Source: Deinococcus roseus
GTDB lineage: Bacteria; Deinococcota; Deinococci; Deinococcales; Deinococcaceae
DNA: 64,000 nucleotides
NCBI RefSeq assembly: GCF_014646895.1
Contig: NZ_BMOD01000002.1
Coordinates: 62,001 to 126,000 of the forward strand
Direction of reading: 5' to 3'
Shown: positions 1-7,544 of the stretch, piece by piece
Position numbering within the stretch: position 1 is the first letter of the stretch
Layout: each line of letters opens with the position of its first letter
Notes under the pieces: generated by a model
What the model was told of the DNA's origin: nothing
The model's database searches: none
What the model saw: the letters and a program-made list of their open reading frames with translations, nothing else
Program-made: the position numbers and the translations under genes

Positions 1-41
1 CCCATTGCCTGAACATGAACAAAACACCAAGACAACCTGAC

Positions 42-60
42 CGCCAGGCGTGGGTTTTTT
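42..60 (+). terminator. possible terminator of a gene left of the window
   Basis: A short GC hairpin (CGCC, one-base gap, GGCG at 42-50) is followed by a TGGG and a run of six T at 55-60. The stem is only four pairs, so this is a weak call. Nothing else is recognisable from 1 to 200. Confidence 0.3.
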
Positions 61-200
61 GTGCACAAAAACATCACACCACCAGAATGTAGATTGGGTT
101 ACCATGATTTCTAGGGCAAATCCCTACACACCATCCAATGTCCGGTTCTGTCTTGCTGCTCGGGATGCTGGAATGTTGGGATTGCCTGTCAAGGAGACCC

Positions 201-677
201 ATGAAAAAAGTGCTGTTGACCCTCCTTCTGGCATGTTTCACTCAGGCTCTCTCACAGGAAAGCAATGAAGGACACTCCATGCCGGCTCCTCCTGCACCCA
301 CCGAGGAGCAAATGGCAGAAATGGCCCAGACGGCCATGCAACTGGGTCTGCCTGCGGGCACCATCAAAATCTCCGAATGTGTGCCCACCATGGGCGAACA
401 CTGGGCCAGACCTCAGGATTTGCCACTGGGTCCCATTTATGGGGTCAAGGATGGCAAGCTGGTCTTTGTGGAACTGATGCCCTCACAGGAGATGTTTGCC
501 AAAGGCATGTCCTGGGTGGACGCCTTGAAGACCCCCAAGTGGTTCCTGAAAATCAACCACGTGGACATCGAATTCCAGCCCCAGGGCCACGAGGGCTACC
601 CCATCCCGCACTACGACATTCACGCGTATTTTGTGCCGCACGAAGAGCACCTTGGGTATTGCCTGCCCCCCCAATAG
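201..677 (+). CDS. secreted protein, possibly DUF5602/TTHB210-like
   Basis: Encodes 158 residues. The start at 201 is chosen because AAGGAG sits ten bases upstream and because translation from here gives a clean signal peptide (MKK, then a Leu-rich stretch, cleavage near residue 18). The mature part has a Met/Pro-rich linker, then a compact domain ending in a His-rich segment (HYDIHAYFVPHEEH, about residues 138-151), which could bind metal. The order 'GEHW..P..LPLGPIYGV.DGKLV.VE' followed by 'HYDIH' recalls the TTHB210/DUF5602 family of Thermus and Deinococcus, but this is from memory of the pattern, not a search. It stands alone, with a strong terminator behind it. Function unknown; export is the only well-supported property. 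Confidence 0.75.
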   Translation: MKKVLLTLLLACFTQALSQESNEGHSMPAPPAPTEEQMAEMAQTAMQLGLPAGTIKISECVPTMGEHWARPQDLPLGPIYGVKDGKLVFVELMPSQEMFAKGMSWVDALKTPKWFLKINHVDIEFQPQGHEGYPIPHYDIHAYFVPHEEHLGYCLPPQ

Positions 678-690
678 CTCTCAAGTCCAA

Positions 691-726
691 AAGAAACACA
701 GCCTGGAAAAGCTGTGTTTCTTTTTT
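691..726 (+). terminator. rho-independent terminator
   Basis: A perfect 12-bp stem (AAGAAACACAGC at 691-702 pairing with 711-722) with an 8-nt loop runs into T residues. It closes the secreted-protein gene ending at 677. Confidence 0.9.
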
Positions 727-824
727 GCAGGGATGATTTGCAGGGGTTGTTTCGGAAAGCATTTTAAATCCAAAATCTTGAATTTGCCTTGAATTTTGCG
801 GTGATACCTGCGTAAAATCACGGT

Positions 825-1484
825 ATGCCCGCTGGTTTTCTCAAACGCAACAACATCAACCATGAAACGTACCTGCTGCTGCGCCGGGCCATCCTTGAAA
901 ACCAGATTCCTCCGGGCAGCAAAATGGTGGTGCAAACCCTGGCAGAGCAATACCAGGTTTCGGCCACGCCCATCAAGGAAGCCCTGGCTGCCCTGCACCA
1001 TGAGGGTCTGGTGGAAGCCATTCCCCGCAGAGGGTACTTCATCCCCCATCTGGACGCAGAAGATGTGCGGGAAATTTACCAGCTCCGGGCGGTGGTGGAA
1101 GGGCTCGCTGCACGTCTGGCCGCCCTCAAGCAACACAAACCCACCCTGAAGAAACTGCAGAAAGTCATGGAACAGATGGAGCAAGCCGCCCAGCGTTCTG
1201 ACATCAATGCTTACAGCCACACCGACCTGGACCTGCACCAGATCATCTGGGAAGGCAGCGGTCACAAACGCCTCTTGAAGACCGCTGAAACCCTGCGCGG
1301 TCAGATTCAGAAGGTGATTGCCGCCTCCAGCCTGCTCCCCAACCGTTTGCACGATGGCACTGCCGAACACCAGCGCATTGTGGAAGCCATCTTGCAAGGC
1401 CATGCCGATCTGGCAGAAAAAGCCATGCGGGACCACCTGGAAGGGGCCGGGGAGCTCATGTACGCACATCTTTCCCGGAAGTAG
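825..1484 (+). CDS. GntR-family regulator, FadR/FCD subfamily
   Basis: 219-residue DNA-binding regulator. Residues about 10-75 form the GntR winged helix (ending in 'HHEGLVEAIPRRGYF', the wing), and residues about 80-215 are the all-helical FCD effector domain with the expected acidic/His metal-site positions ('DLDLHQIIW', later 'EHQRIVEAI'). FCD regulators usually sense organic acids or sugar acids and repress a neighbouring operon; here no such operon is adjacent, so the ligand and target are unknown. The start codon follows a -10 box TAAAAT (813-818) by six bases with TTGAAT further up, so the mRNA is probably leaderless. The next gene starts only 20 bp after the stop but has its own -10 box. 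Confidence 0.9.
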   Translation: MPAGFLKRNNINHETYLLLRRAILENQIPPGSKMVVQTLAEQYQVSATPIKEALAALHHEGLVEAIPRRGYFIPHLDAEDVREIYQLRAVVEGLAARLAALKQHKPTLKKLQKVMEQMEQAAQRSDINAYSHTDLDLHQIIWEGSGHKRLLKTAETLRGQIQKVIAASSLLPNRLHDGTAEHQRIVEAILQGHADLAEKAMRDHLEGAGELMYAHLSRK

Positions 1485-1504
1485 GCTCTGCTATACTCTT
1501 TCCA

Positions 1505-2152
1505 ATGCGTCGTTATGCGCTCTTGCTTCTGCTTGTCCTCACGGGTTGCACCCGCAACAGTGACGGCATCACCCCCCAGATCATCCTGCAGGAACCCTCT
1601 TCCGGGGCCATCACCAAAGCAGGGAAAGCCCTGGTTCGGGGTTACGCCTTCGATGATGCTGGCATCCAGTCCATCAAGATCAATGACACCGAACTGTTCA
1701 AACTGAAAGGGTACACCAGCAAGAAAGGCAAACGCATTGTGCCTTTCAGCTTCCAGACCGATGGAAGTTCAGCAGTGTCCTCTTACGTGATTCAGGTGTC
1801 AGACAGCAGCAACAACAAAACCCGTCTGGAATTGCCCATCCGTGTGGACCAGAAAGACCCCGAAATCACCATCAAACGGGTGGACCGCGACCTCAACACC
1901 ATGCGCATTGAAGGGGTGGTCAAGGACAACGTCAAGGTGCAAGATGTGCTGGTCGGGGGGGTATCCATTGGAGTCACGCCTGGTGCAGAAGTGCCTTTCT
2001 ATGCCGAGGTGCCCCCCCAGGACACCACCGTTTCTGCCATGGATTCTGCTGGCAACAAGGTGATCACCCAGGTGGAAGCCCCTCCCCCACCCCGCATTGA
2101 GCCACCTGCCACCGGAAATGGTGAGAACACCCGCAACTCCAGCGAAGACTGA
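1505..2152 (+). CDS. lipoprotein with repeated Ig-like beta domains
   Basis: 215 residues. The N-terminus is a short hydrophobic signal ending in the lipobox LTGC, so Cys15 should be lipidated and the protein anchored on the cell envelope. The rest resembles tandem bacterial Ig-like domains: about residues 24-115 and 118-190, each with hydrophobic beta-strand periodicity and the 'D.A/GN' turn typical of 'VSAMDSAGNKV'. The C-terminal 25 residues are Pro/Asn/Ser-rich and probably disordered. ATG lies 7 bases after TATACT (1492-1497), so it is probably leaderless. Domains of this kind usually bind surface ligands or other proteins; no specific role can be given. Confidence 0.8.
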   Translation: MRRYALLLLLVLTGCTRNSDGITPQIILQEPSSGAITKAGKALVRGYAFDDAGIQSIKINDTELFKLKGYTSKKGKRIVPFSFQTDGSSAVSSYVIQVSDSSNNKTRLELPIRVDQKDPEITIKRVDRDLNTMRIEGVVKDNVKVQDVLVGGVSIGVTPGAEVPFYAEVPPQDTTVSAMDSAGNKVITQVEAPPPPRIEPPATGNGENTRNSSED

Positions 2153-2158
2153 AACCAA

Positions 2159-2188
2159 AATCCCAGAGAAAACCTCTGGGATTGCTTT
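2159..2188 (+). terminator. bidirectional terminator between lipoprotein gene and pheA
   Basis: Ten-pair stem AATCCCAGAG / CTCTGGGATT with a 5-nt loop, followed by GCTTTT on the plus strand and by TTTTGG on the minus strand. It can serve both convergent genes. Confidence 0.85.
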
Positions 2189-2202
2189 TGCTGGACCACC
2201 TC

Positions 2203-3039
2203 TTACAGGGTCACAGTGGCCGAGGGATAAGACCCCAGAATCTTCAGGAAACTGGCGCTGTGCATCATCTGGGCCAGTGCAGCCTGCACTTCGCTGTCCA
2301 GGGTGTGCCCCTCAAAGTCCACGTACATCAGGTAAGACCAGGGCTTGTCCCTTCTGGGACGGCTTTCAATGCGGCACAGGTTCACCCCATGGTCCCGAAA
2401 CACCGACAGGCAATCGATCAGGCTTCCAGGCTGGTGGCGCACCGCAAAGATGATGCTGGTCTTGTAGGGCTTGCCAGCTTCGATCCTGTTGCGGTTCTTG
2501 GAGAGCACCAGAAAACGGGTGGTGTTGAAGTCCTCGTCTTCGATGTTCTCTGCCAGAATGTCCAGACCATACAGCTCTGCAGCACGGCGGGAAGCCACAC
2601 TGGCAGCGTGTCTGTTGCCTGATTCGGCCAGATCCTTGGCACTTCCGGCAGTGTCGTAGGCAGGGACGGGTTTCAGGCCATGTTTCTTGAAGTACCCATC
2701 ACACTGGGCCAGGGCCTGGGGATGGCTGTAAACCTTTTCGATGTCCTGCATTTTCACACCAGGAAGCACCAGAAGCTGGTGGTGCACCCGCACCATCACT
2801 TCCTGGATGGCGTGCAAGTCGCTCTGGGACAGTTCATCCACAGCAGGAATGACCGTGCCTGCCAGAGAATTCTCGACGGGCAGTGCAGCCAGATCGCACT
2901 CTCCGGTCATCACGGCATTCAAAACCTCCTGAAAGGAGGCGTAGCCCACGGCTTCAATTTCGCCTTCGGTGCTGTTCAGGGCTGCAATCTCACTGTAAGC
3001 GCCAGGAACCCCCTGGAAGGCAACTCGGGTCTTAGACAT
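2203..3039 (-). CDS. pheA: prephenate dehydratase
   Basis: Converts prephenate to phenylpyruvate in phenylalanine synthesis (cytosol). The protein begins 'KTRVAFQGVPGAYSE', the typical N-terminus of monofunctional PheA; the catalytic TRF motif is in 'FNTTRFLVLSK' and a C-terminal ACT domain carries 'IESRP', the phenylalanine-binding signature for feedback inhibition. About 278 residues, the usual length. An upstream ATG at 3048 is in frame, but TAGTAT followed by 7 bases reaches the ATG at 3039, which fits a leaderless start; the upstream ATG lies inside that promoter. It stands alone, convergent with the lipoprotein gene. Confidence 0.93.
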   Translation of the reverse strand: MSKTRVAFQGVPGAYSEIAALNSTEGEIEAVGYASFQEVLNAVMTGECDLAALPVENSLAGTVIPAVDELSQSDLHAIQEVMVRVHHQLLVLPGVKMQDIEKVYSHPQALAQCDGYFKKHGLKPVPAYDTAGSAKDLAESGNRHAASVASRRAAELYGLDILAENIEDEDFNTTRFLVLSKNRNRIEAGKPYKTSIIFAVRHQPGSLIDCLSVFRDHGVNLCRIESRPRRDKPWSYLMYVDFEGHTLDSEVQAALAQMMHSASFLKILGSYPSATVTL

Positions 3040-3085
3040 GCCCTCCATACTATTGGGGGGGGTTTGGGGAAATCAAGGGATTGCA

Positions 3086-3264
3086 GCCGAGGGCCAGGCA
3101 CCAGGTGCCAAGAGCAGAATGCAACAGCCAACAAAAAAAGTGCCAGAAAGCTGAATGCTCACCATCAAAACACCTGTCAAGGATTGGCAATCCTTGACAG
3201 AGGGCAACAACTTGCAACTGTCTTTTTGCACCCGGCACCTGGCCCTCGGCCCTCGGCACCCTGC
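3086..3264. repeat. heptad-armed inverted element A
   Basis: Left arm 3086-3127 reads in exact 7-bp units: GCCGAGG, GCCAGGC, ACCAGGT, GCCAAGA, GCAGAAT, GCAACAG. Right arm 3223-3264 reads the complementary way: TTTTTGC, ACCCGGC, ACCTGGC, CCTCGGC, CCTCGGC, ACCCTGC. Between them lies an independent 23-bp inverted repeat (3176-3198, 10-bp arms GTCAAGGATT / AATCCTTGAC). It fills most of the gap between pheA and proC. No ORF of note lies inside. Confidence 0.8.
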
Positions 3265-3332
3265 CCTTCCCACAACCACGAAATAGACAGCCAAAACCCG
3301 AATCTTCTTCTTGCAGTGCTACACTGCCCTTT

Positions 3333-4121
3333 ATGAAATTGGTGATTGTTGGTGTGGGAAAAATGGGCGGAGCCGTCATGGAAGGCGTGATCGCCACCGG
3401 ACTGCTGCAACCCTCTGAAATTGGCATCATTGACCACAACGCCACCCTGGTGGACAAATGGGTCCAGAAATATGGGGTCAAACCCATGAAGATCAACCAG
3501 CTGGGACAGGCAGAGCGGGTGTTGCTGGCCTTGCAGCCCCGTCACTTCCTGCAAATGTCTGATGATCTGGCCCGTCCCAGTGTGGGTTACATCTCCACCA
3601 TGGCAGGCATCAGCACCACCGTGCTGGCCCGCAGACTCGGCACCAAACGCGTGGTGCGGGTGATGCCCAACCTGGGGGCCACCATTGGCAAATCCCAGAG
3701 CGCTGTAACGGGCACCAAAGAAGCCAACGAGTACGGCGATCTGGCTTTCGGGCACCAGCTGTTCAGCAGTGTGGGGAGTGTTTATGACATCCCTGAAAAC
3801 CTGTTCAACGCCTTCACAGGCATGGTGGGGTCTGGTCCTGCTTATGCTGCTGTCTTTGCTGAAGCCCTGGCAGATGGTGGCGTGCGTGTGGGCCTTCCCC
3901 GCGCACAGGCCAATGAACTGGCCGCCAAATTGCTGATCACCACCGGAGAACTGCTGCTGCAGAAAGCCCACCCTGCCATCCTGAAAGATGAAGTGGCCAG
4001 CCCTGGAGGCACCACCATTGCCGGTCTGGAGCAAATCGAGCGTTACACCTTCCGGGCCGCAGCCATTGAAGCTGTGATTGCTGCCACCAAACGTGGGGCA
4101 GAACTGGGGATGGACGAATAA
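3333..4121 (+). CDS. proC: pyrroline-5-carboxylate reductase
   Basis: Last step of proline synthesis: NAD(P)H reduction of 1-pyrroline-5-carboxylate. The N-terminal Rossmann fold starts at once ('KLVIVGVGKMGGAV', with GxGxMG), and the C-terminal helical dimer domain has the ProC signature region 'SPGGTTIAGLEQIE'. 262 residues, normal for the family. The start follows TACACT (3320-3325) by 7 bases, so probably leaderless. A hairpin right behind the stop (4131-4151) lacks a T run. Confidence 0.95.
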   Translation: MKLVIVGVGKMGGAVMEGVIATGLLQPSEIGIIDHNATLVDKWVQKYGVKPMKINQLGQAERVLLALQPRHFLQMSDDLARPSVGYISTMAGISTTVLARRLGTKRVVRVMPNLGATIGKSQSAVTGTKEANEYGDLAFGHQLFSSVGSVYDIPENLFNAFTGMVGSGPAYAAVFAEALADGGVRVGLPRAQANELAAKLLITTGELLLQKAHPAILKDEVASPGGTTIAGLEQIERYTFRAAAIEAVIAATKRGAELGMDE

Positions 4122-4130
4122 AATCCCTCT

Positions 4131-4426
4131 GCCTCAAGCAAAGCTTGAGGCGGTCTCTCCTTAAAGCACTGGGGGTTTAAATCCCCCTGCTTCTCACTGC
4201 GTTCGAAGCTGTTCCCCTTCTTGCCTCTTAAAGCGTGCCTCCAGGACGGCCTGGTCGGCACTGAGGCGCTTAATGAAGGGGGAGTTGTTGTTCGTCTGGC
4301 ATGGCTCCCATTTGAGACAACCACCAACCCCCCAACGCTGACGGGGGGACCTTCGAGCGTTAGCGAGAAGCGGGGGGATCTCCCCCTCAGCACCCTCAAA
4401 CGCACCCCCACAGGGAGATCTGGCCT
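4131..4426. repeat. GC-rich intergenic repeat, family 2
   Basis: Gene-free stretch of about 300 bp. It opens with a 9-bp hairpin (GCCTCAAGC, AAA, GCTTGAGGC at 4131-4151). Towards the right it contains a block around 4325-4345 (AACCCCCCAACGCTGAC) and GCGAGAAGCGGGGGGATC around 4362-4380. Both blocks recur, reverse complemented, in the gap at 49389-49541, so this is a dispersed family. No reading frame here looks like a protein. Confidence 0.65.
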
Positions 4427-5077
4427 TTATTTCTTTTTGGTCTGAAAGTCCAGAATGGATTTGTACATCTTGACCCGGTGCTTGACCCCTTCCAGCAGGC
4501 CGCGTTTCTGTTCTTTCATGACCTGCCTGACTTTGGGCAGGGAGACGTATTCCCAGCGGATCCCTGAGGTTTTCAGGTGTTCGGTGATGGCGGGCTCAGG
4601 CCAGCGTTCCTCGGTGAGCCTGGGTACGGAAAGCATCCAGTCGCGCTGGAACACCCGCTGTCCGCTGAGGTAGGGGGTGGCGCGGTTGCCAAAATCGGTG
4701 AGCACCCCTCCACCCTGGAAGACCCCGATGGTCATGTCGTACTGGCCCTGCACCACCGGGTCAGACAGCAGTTTCAGGTGCTCAGGAGTCAGGCCCACCA
4801 GGTCAGCATCCAGACTGAGGATCAGGTCGGTGGTGGCCGCTTTGACTCCGGTGTAAAGCGCCTGACTTTTTCCCTGATTGGGGTTCAGTTCGATGACCGT
4901 GGCTCCTGCTGCACGGGCATGCTCGGCAGTGTGGTCTGAGCAACCATCGCAAACCACAATCACCGGTCCACAACAGCGGGCCACCCCCACCACTTCAGCA
5001 ATGGTGTCTTGTTCGTTGTAAGCAGCAATCACAGCAGTCAGTTCAGGCATGTTTTCAGGGCGATTGAAGGGCACCAT
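4427..5077 (-). CDS. family 2 glycosyltransferase
   Basis: 216 residues with a GT-A fold: nucleotide-binding start 'AVIAAYNEQDTI', first acidic patch 'VVCDGCSDHT', and the metal-binding DxD-type motif in 'LSLDADLVGL'. It transfers a sugar from a nucleotide sugar to an unknown acceptor. No hydrophobic segment is obvious, so it is probably cytosolic or peripheral. It stands alone, so no pathway can be assigned. Two in-frame ATGs (5077 and 5050) are possible and neither has a clear ribosome binding site; a TACAAT box lies near 5120. Confidence 0.85.
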   Translation of the reverse strand: MVPFNRPENMPELTAVIAAYNEQDTIAEVVGVARCCGPVIVVCDGCSDHTAEHARAAGATVIELNPNQGKSQALYTGVKAATTDLILSLDADLVGLTPEHLKLLSDPVVQGQYDMTIGVFQGGGVLTDFGNRATPYLSGQRVFQRDWMLSVPRLTEERWPEPAITEHLKTSGIRWEYVSLPKVRQVMKEQKRGLLEGVKHRVKMYKSILDFQTKKK

Positions 5078-5156
5078 CGCCGGGGTGCAAAAAAGCTTGA
5101 AGAAGGCTTATGCAGTGATTGTAACACAGCCCTTCTGGGCTTCCAGGAAACCCAGG

Positions 5157-6227
5157 TCAGGGAATCACCCGTGCAATGTCTCCCAGAAACACCAGGAACA
5201 TGAACACCATCAGGAACACAAAACCCGTGAAGTTGATCATGGCCTCCTGGGCGGGCTGCAGGGGCCTTCTGAGCAGCAACTGGATCAGCACCAGCAGAAT
5301 GCGTCCACCATCCAGGCCTGGAATGGGGATCAGGTTGAAGATGGCGAGGCTCATGTTCACCAGGGTGGCGAAGGTCAGCACACCCCAGATGCCGCCTTCA
5401 CGGGCCATGGCACCTGCAGCCTGGGCACTGGCCACCGGACCAGCCACTTCGCTGCTGGGGGCCAGAGGGGCTGTGAACGTCTGGGTGATGCCTTTGGCAA
5501 AACTCTGCAAGGCCTGGGGCACAATCTTGATGGACTGGTTCCAGGCTTCTCCCAGAGCAGCAAAATAGTTGGCCACAGGCTTCACGTTCTGTTTGGGACC
5601 GTACTCCACACCGTATCTGGCTCCGGGTTTCCACTCAAAGGACAGCTTGACATTGATTTTCTCGTTGCCCCGCAGGAAGATCAGGGTGTTGGGTTCTTTG
5701 CTGCGGATGGCGTCCTGCAGCTTCAGGTAACCCATGCGGGGCTGACCATCCACAATTTCCTGCTCAGGGAGGGGCTTGCCGTCAATGGCAATCAGGATGT
5801 CTCCCGCTTTCACGCCGTCTTTTTCAGCAGCAGAATCTGGAAGAACCCGGCGAATGGAGGCCCGGGTGTAATCCGTCTGGGGCACTCCCTGAGAGGCAAA
5901 AATGCCCGCCATCAGCAAGATGGCCAGCACCCAGTTGGAGAGGGGACCGGCAAACAGCACCAGAATTTTCCCCAGTGGGGTGAGGCGGGCTTTTTTCTGG
6001 CCTTCCAGGGATTCTGGACCCAGGTCATCAATCAGGACATACCCACCGATGGGCAGTGCAGACAGGCGAAATTCAGTTTCTCCCCTCTTGAACCGCGCAA
6101 TGATGGGCCCCATCCCCACCGAGAAAGCAGACACTTTTGCGCCTTGCATGCGGGCAGCAAGATAATGCGCCCCCTCGTGCAGGATCACCGCAATCTGAAT
6201 CACCAGAAGCCAGATGATCAGGCCCAT
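5157..6227 (-). CDS. rseP: RseP-like site-2 zinc metalloprotease
   Basis: Membrane-embedded M50 protease (356 residues) that cuts transmembrane segments of regulators or signal-peptide remnants. The active-site HEGAH follows a first transmembrane segment; a PDZ domain sits near the middle ('SAAEKDGVKAGDILIAIDGKPL'), and the C-terminal membrane motif 'NLIPIPGLDGGR' provides the third zinc ligand. The start at 6227 is preferred over the in-frame ATG at 6257 because AGGAG is placed 6 bases before it. It overlaps the end of dxr by 10 bp, which suggests translational coupling. dxr next to rseP is the common bacterial order. Confidence 0.92.
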   Translation of the reverse strand: MGLIIWLLVIQIAVILHEGAHYLAARMQGAKVSAFSVGMGPIIARFKRGETEFRLSALPIGGYVLIDDLGPESLEGQKKARLTPLGKILVLFAGPLSNWVLAILLMAGIFASQGVPQTDYTRASIRRVLPDSAAEKDGVKAGDILIAIDGKPLPEQEIVDGQPRMGYLKLQDAIRSKEPNTLIFLRGNEKINVKLSFEWKPGARYGVEYGPKQNVKPVANYFAALGEAWNQSIKIVPQALQSFAKGITQTFTAPLAPSSEVAGPVASAQAAGAMAREGGIWGVLTFATLVNMSLAIFNLIPIPGLDGGRILLVLIQLLLRRPLQPAQEAMINFTGFVFLMVFMFLVFLGDIARVIP

Positions 6228-7369
6228 AAAATCTCCTGGCTGCGGGCGCGGGCCCACTGGTCCACTTCAAAAATGGATTCCCAGCTGAGGGATTGATCAG
6301 GACACTCTTGCAGCACCTTTTCAATCACAACAGGGATGTCGGTATAACGGATTTTGTTCTGCAAGAAAGCCTCCACGGCAATTTCATCTGCGGCATTCAG
6401 GGCCACGGGGGCCACGCCACCTGTGCGACCTGCGGCATAAGCCAGATCCAGACAGGGAAAGCGCTGGCGGTCCACTTCAAAGAGTTCCAGCGTGCGGGCC
6501 ATGGAAAAGTCAGTGAAAGGAGCAACATGGCGCGGTGCCTCATGCACATCTCCTGCAAAGCGCATGCCCTGCAACGCTCCATCGATGCCGTACTGGATGG
6601 GAAGCTGCATGTTTGGGGGTCCCAGATGGGCTTTGAGGTTGCCATCCTGAAACCGCACCAGGGCATGAATGATGCTCTGGGGATGCACCAGCACCCCCAC
6701 ATGGTCCAGGTCCAGACCATACAGGTAATGGGCCTCCAGCACCTCCAGACCCTTGTTCATCAGGGTGGAACTGTCGATGGTCACCTTGGCCCCCATGGCC
6801 CAGGTGGGATGCTTCAGGGCCATCTGGGGGGTCACCTCAGCAAGATCTGCAGGTCCAGTCCTGAACGGCCCTCCAGACGCTGTGATGATGAGTTCCTTGA
6901 CCTCAGAAAGCTGTTCTCCAACCAGGCACTGGTAGAGGGCGCTGTGCTCGCTGTCCACGGGGGTGATGCGGCCTCCATGTTGCTGCAGGAGGTCCCACAT
7001 CAGGGGTCCAGCCACCACCATGCTCTCCTTGTTGGCCAGGGCCACAGCAGCCCCACGCTGCAAAGCTCTGCGTGTTGGGGCCAGTCCAGCAAGACCAGGA
7101 ATCGCACCCACCACAATTTCTGTGGGCAGTGCTGCCACCTCACAGGGGTCAGAGACCACACGGGTTTCAGAAAGGAGGGCTTTGGCCTCCTGGTAAATTT
7201 CGGGATCCACGCTGACCAGTTCAGGCTGAAATTCCTGAACCTGCGCCTGGAGAAGTTGAAGGTTTTTGCCTGCCGCAAGCCCCTGGATGCGGTACCCACG
7301 CCTGCGGGCCACCTCCAGCGACTGCGTGCCGATGGACCCGGTTGAACCTAGAATGCTGAGGGTATGCAT
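6218..7369 (-). CDS. dxr: 1-deoxy-D-xylulose 5-phosphate reductoisomerase
   Basis: Second enzyme of the MEP isoprenoid pathway, converting DXP to MEP with NADPH and a divalent metal. The N-terminal NADPH-binding GSTGSIG is right at the start; the substrate/metal region has 'DSEHSALYQCL' and 'ITASGGPFR', and 'ATIDSSTLMNKGLE' type sequence is present as 'VTIDSSTLMNKGLEVLE'. 383 residues from the ATG at 7369, which matches the family; the ORF extends upstream to 7396, but that would add a non-conserved tail. It supplies precursors for the polyprenyl synthase at 61293. A short inverted repeat ACACACCTGAGTGTGT lies about 30 bp upstream. Confidence 0.94.
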   Translation of the reverse strand: MHTLSILGSTGSIGTQSLEVARRRGYRIQGLAAGKNLQLLQAQVQEFQPELVSVDPEIYQEAKALLSETRVVSDPCEVAALPTEIVVGAIPGLAGLAPTRRALQRGAAVALANKESMVVAGPLMWDLLQQHGGRITPVDSEHSALYQCLVGEQLSEVKELIITASGGPFRTGPADLAEVTPQMALKHPTWAMGAKVTIDSSTLMNKGLEVLEAHYLYGLDLDHVGVLVHPQSIIHALVRFQDGNLKAHLGPPNMQLPIQYGIDGALQGMRFAGDVHEAPRHVAPFTDFSMARTLELFEVDRQRFPCLDLAYAAGRTGGVAPVALNAADEIAVEAFLQNKIRYTDIPVVIEKVLQECPDQSLSWESIFEVDQWARARSQEILWA

Positions 7370-7435
7370 AGCCACACTGCCTTTAGCGTGACACACTCAG
7401 GTGTGTTGCGCGTGTGAGAGGTCAAATTGGAAGAA

Positions 7436-7543
7436 GCCGAGAGCCGAGAGAATAAAATGCAACAGCCTCAGCTCAATGTCAAATCCACAAAGCTTTGGCT
7501 CAAGCCGTCTTTTGCCCTCGGCTCTCGGCCCTGCGCCCTCGGC
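7436..7543. repeat. heptad-armed inverted element B
   Basis: Left arm: GCCGAGA twice (7436-7449). Right arm (7509-7543): CTTTTGC, CCTCGGC, TCTCGGC, CCTGCGC, CCTCGGC. The core (about 7457-7508) contains CAACAGCCTCAGCT and a TGTCAAA stretch shared with element F. The right arm ends two bases before the cdsA stop codon, so the element forms the 3' end of the cdsA transcript. Confidence 0.85.
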
Positions 7544-7544
7544 T

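Noticed and set aside
3086..3264. CRISPR array
   Set aside because: The 7-bp units are contiguous without spacers, and no cas genes are present in the window.
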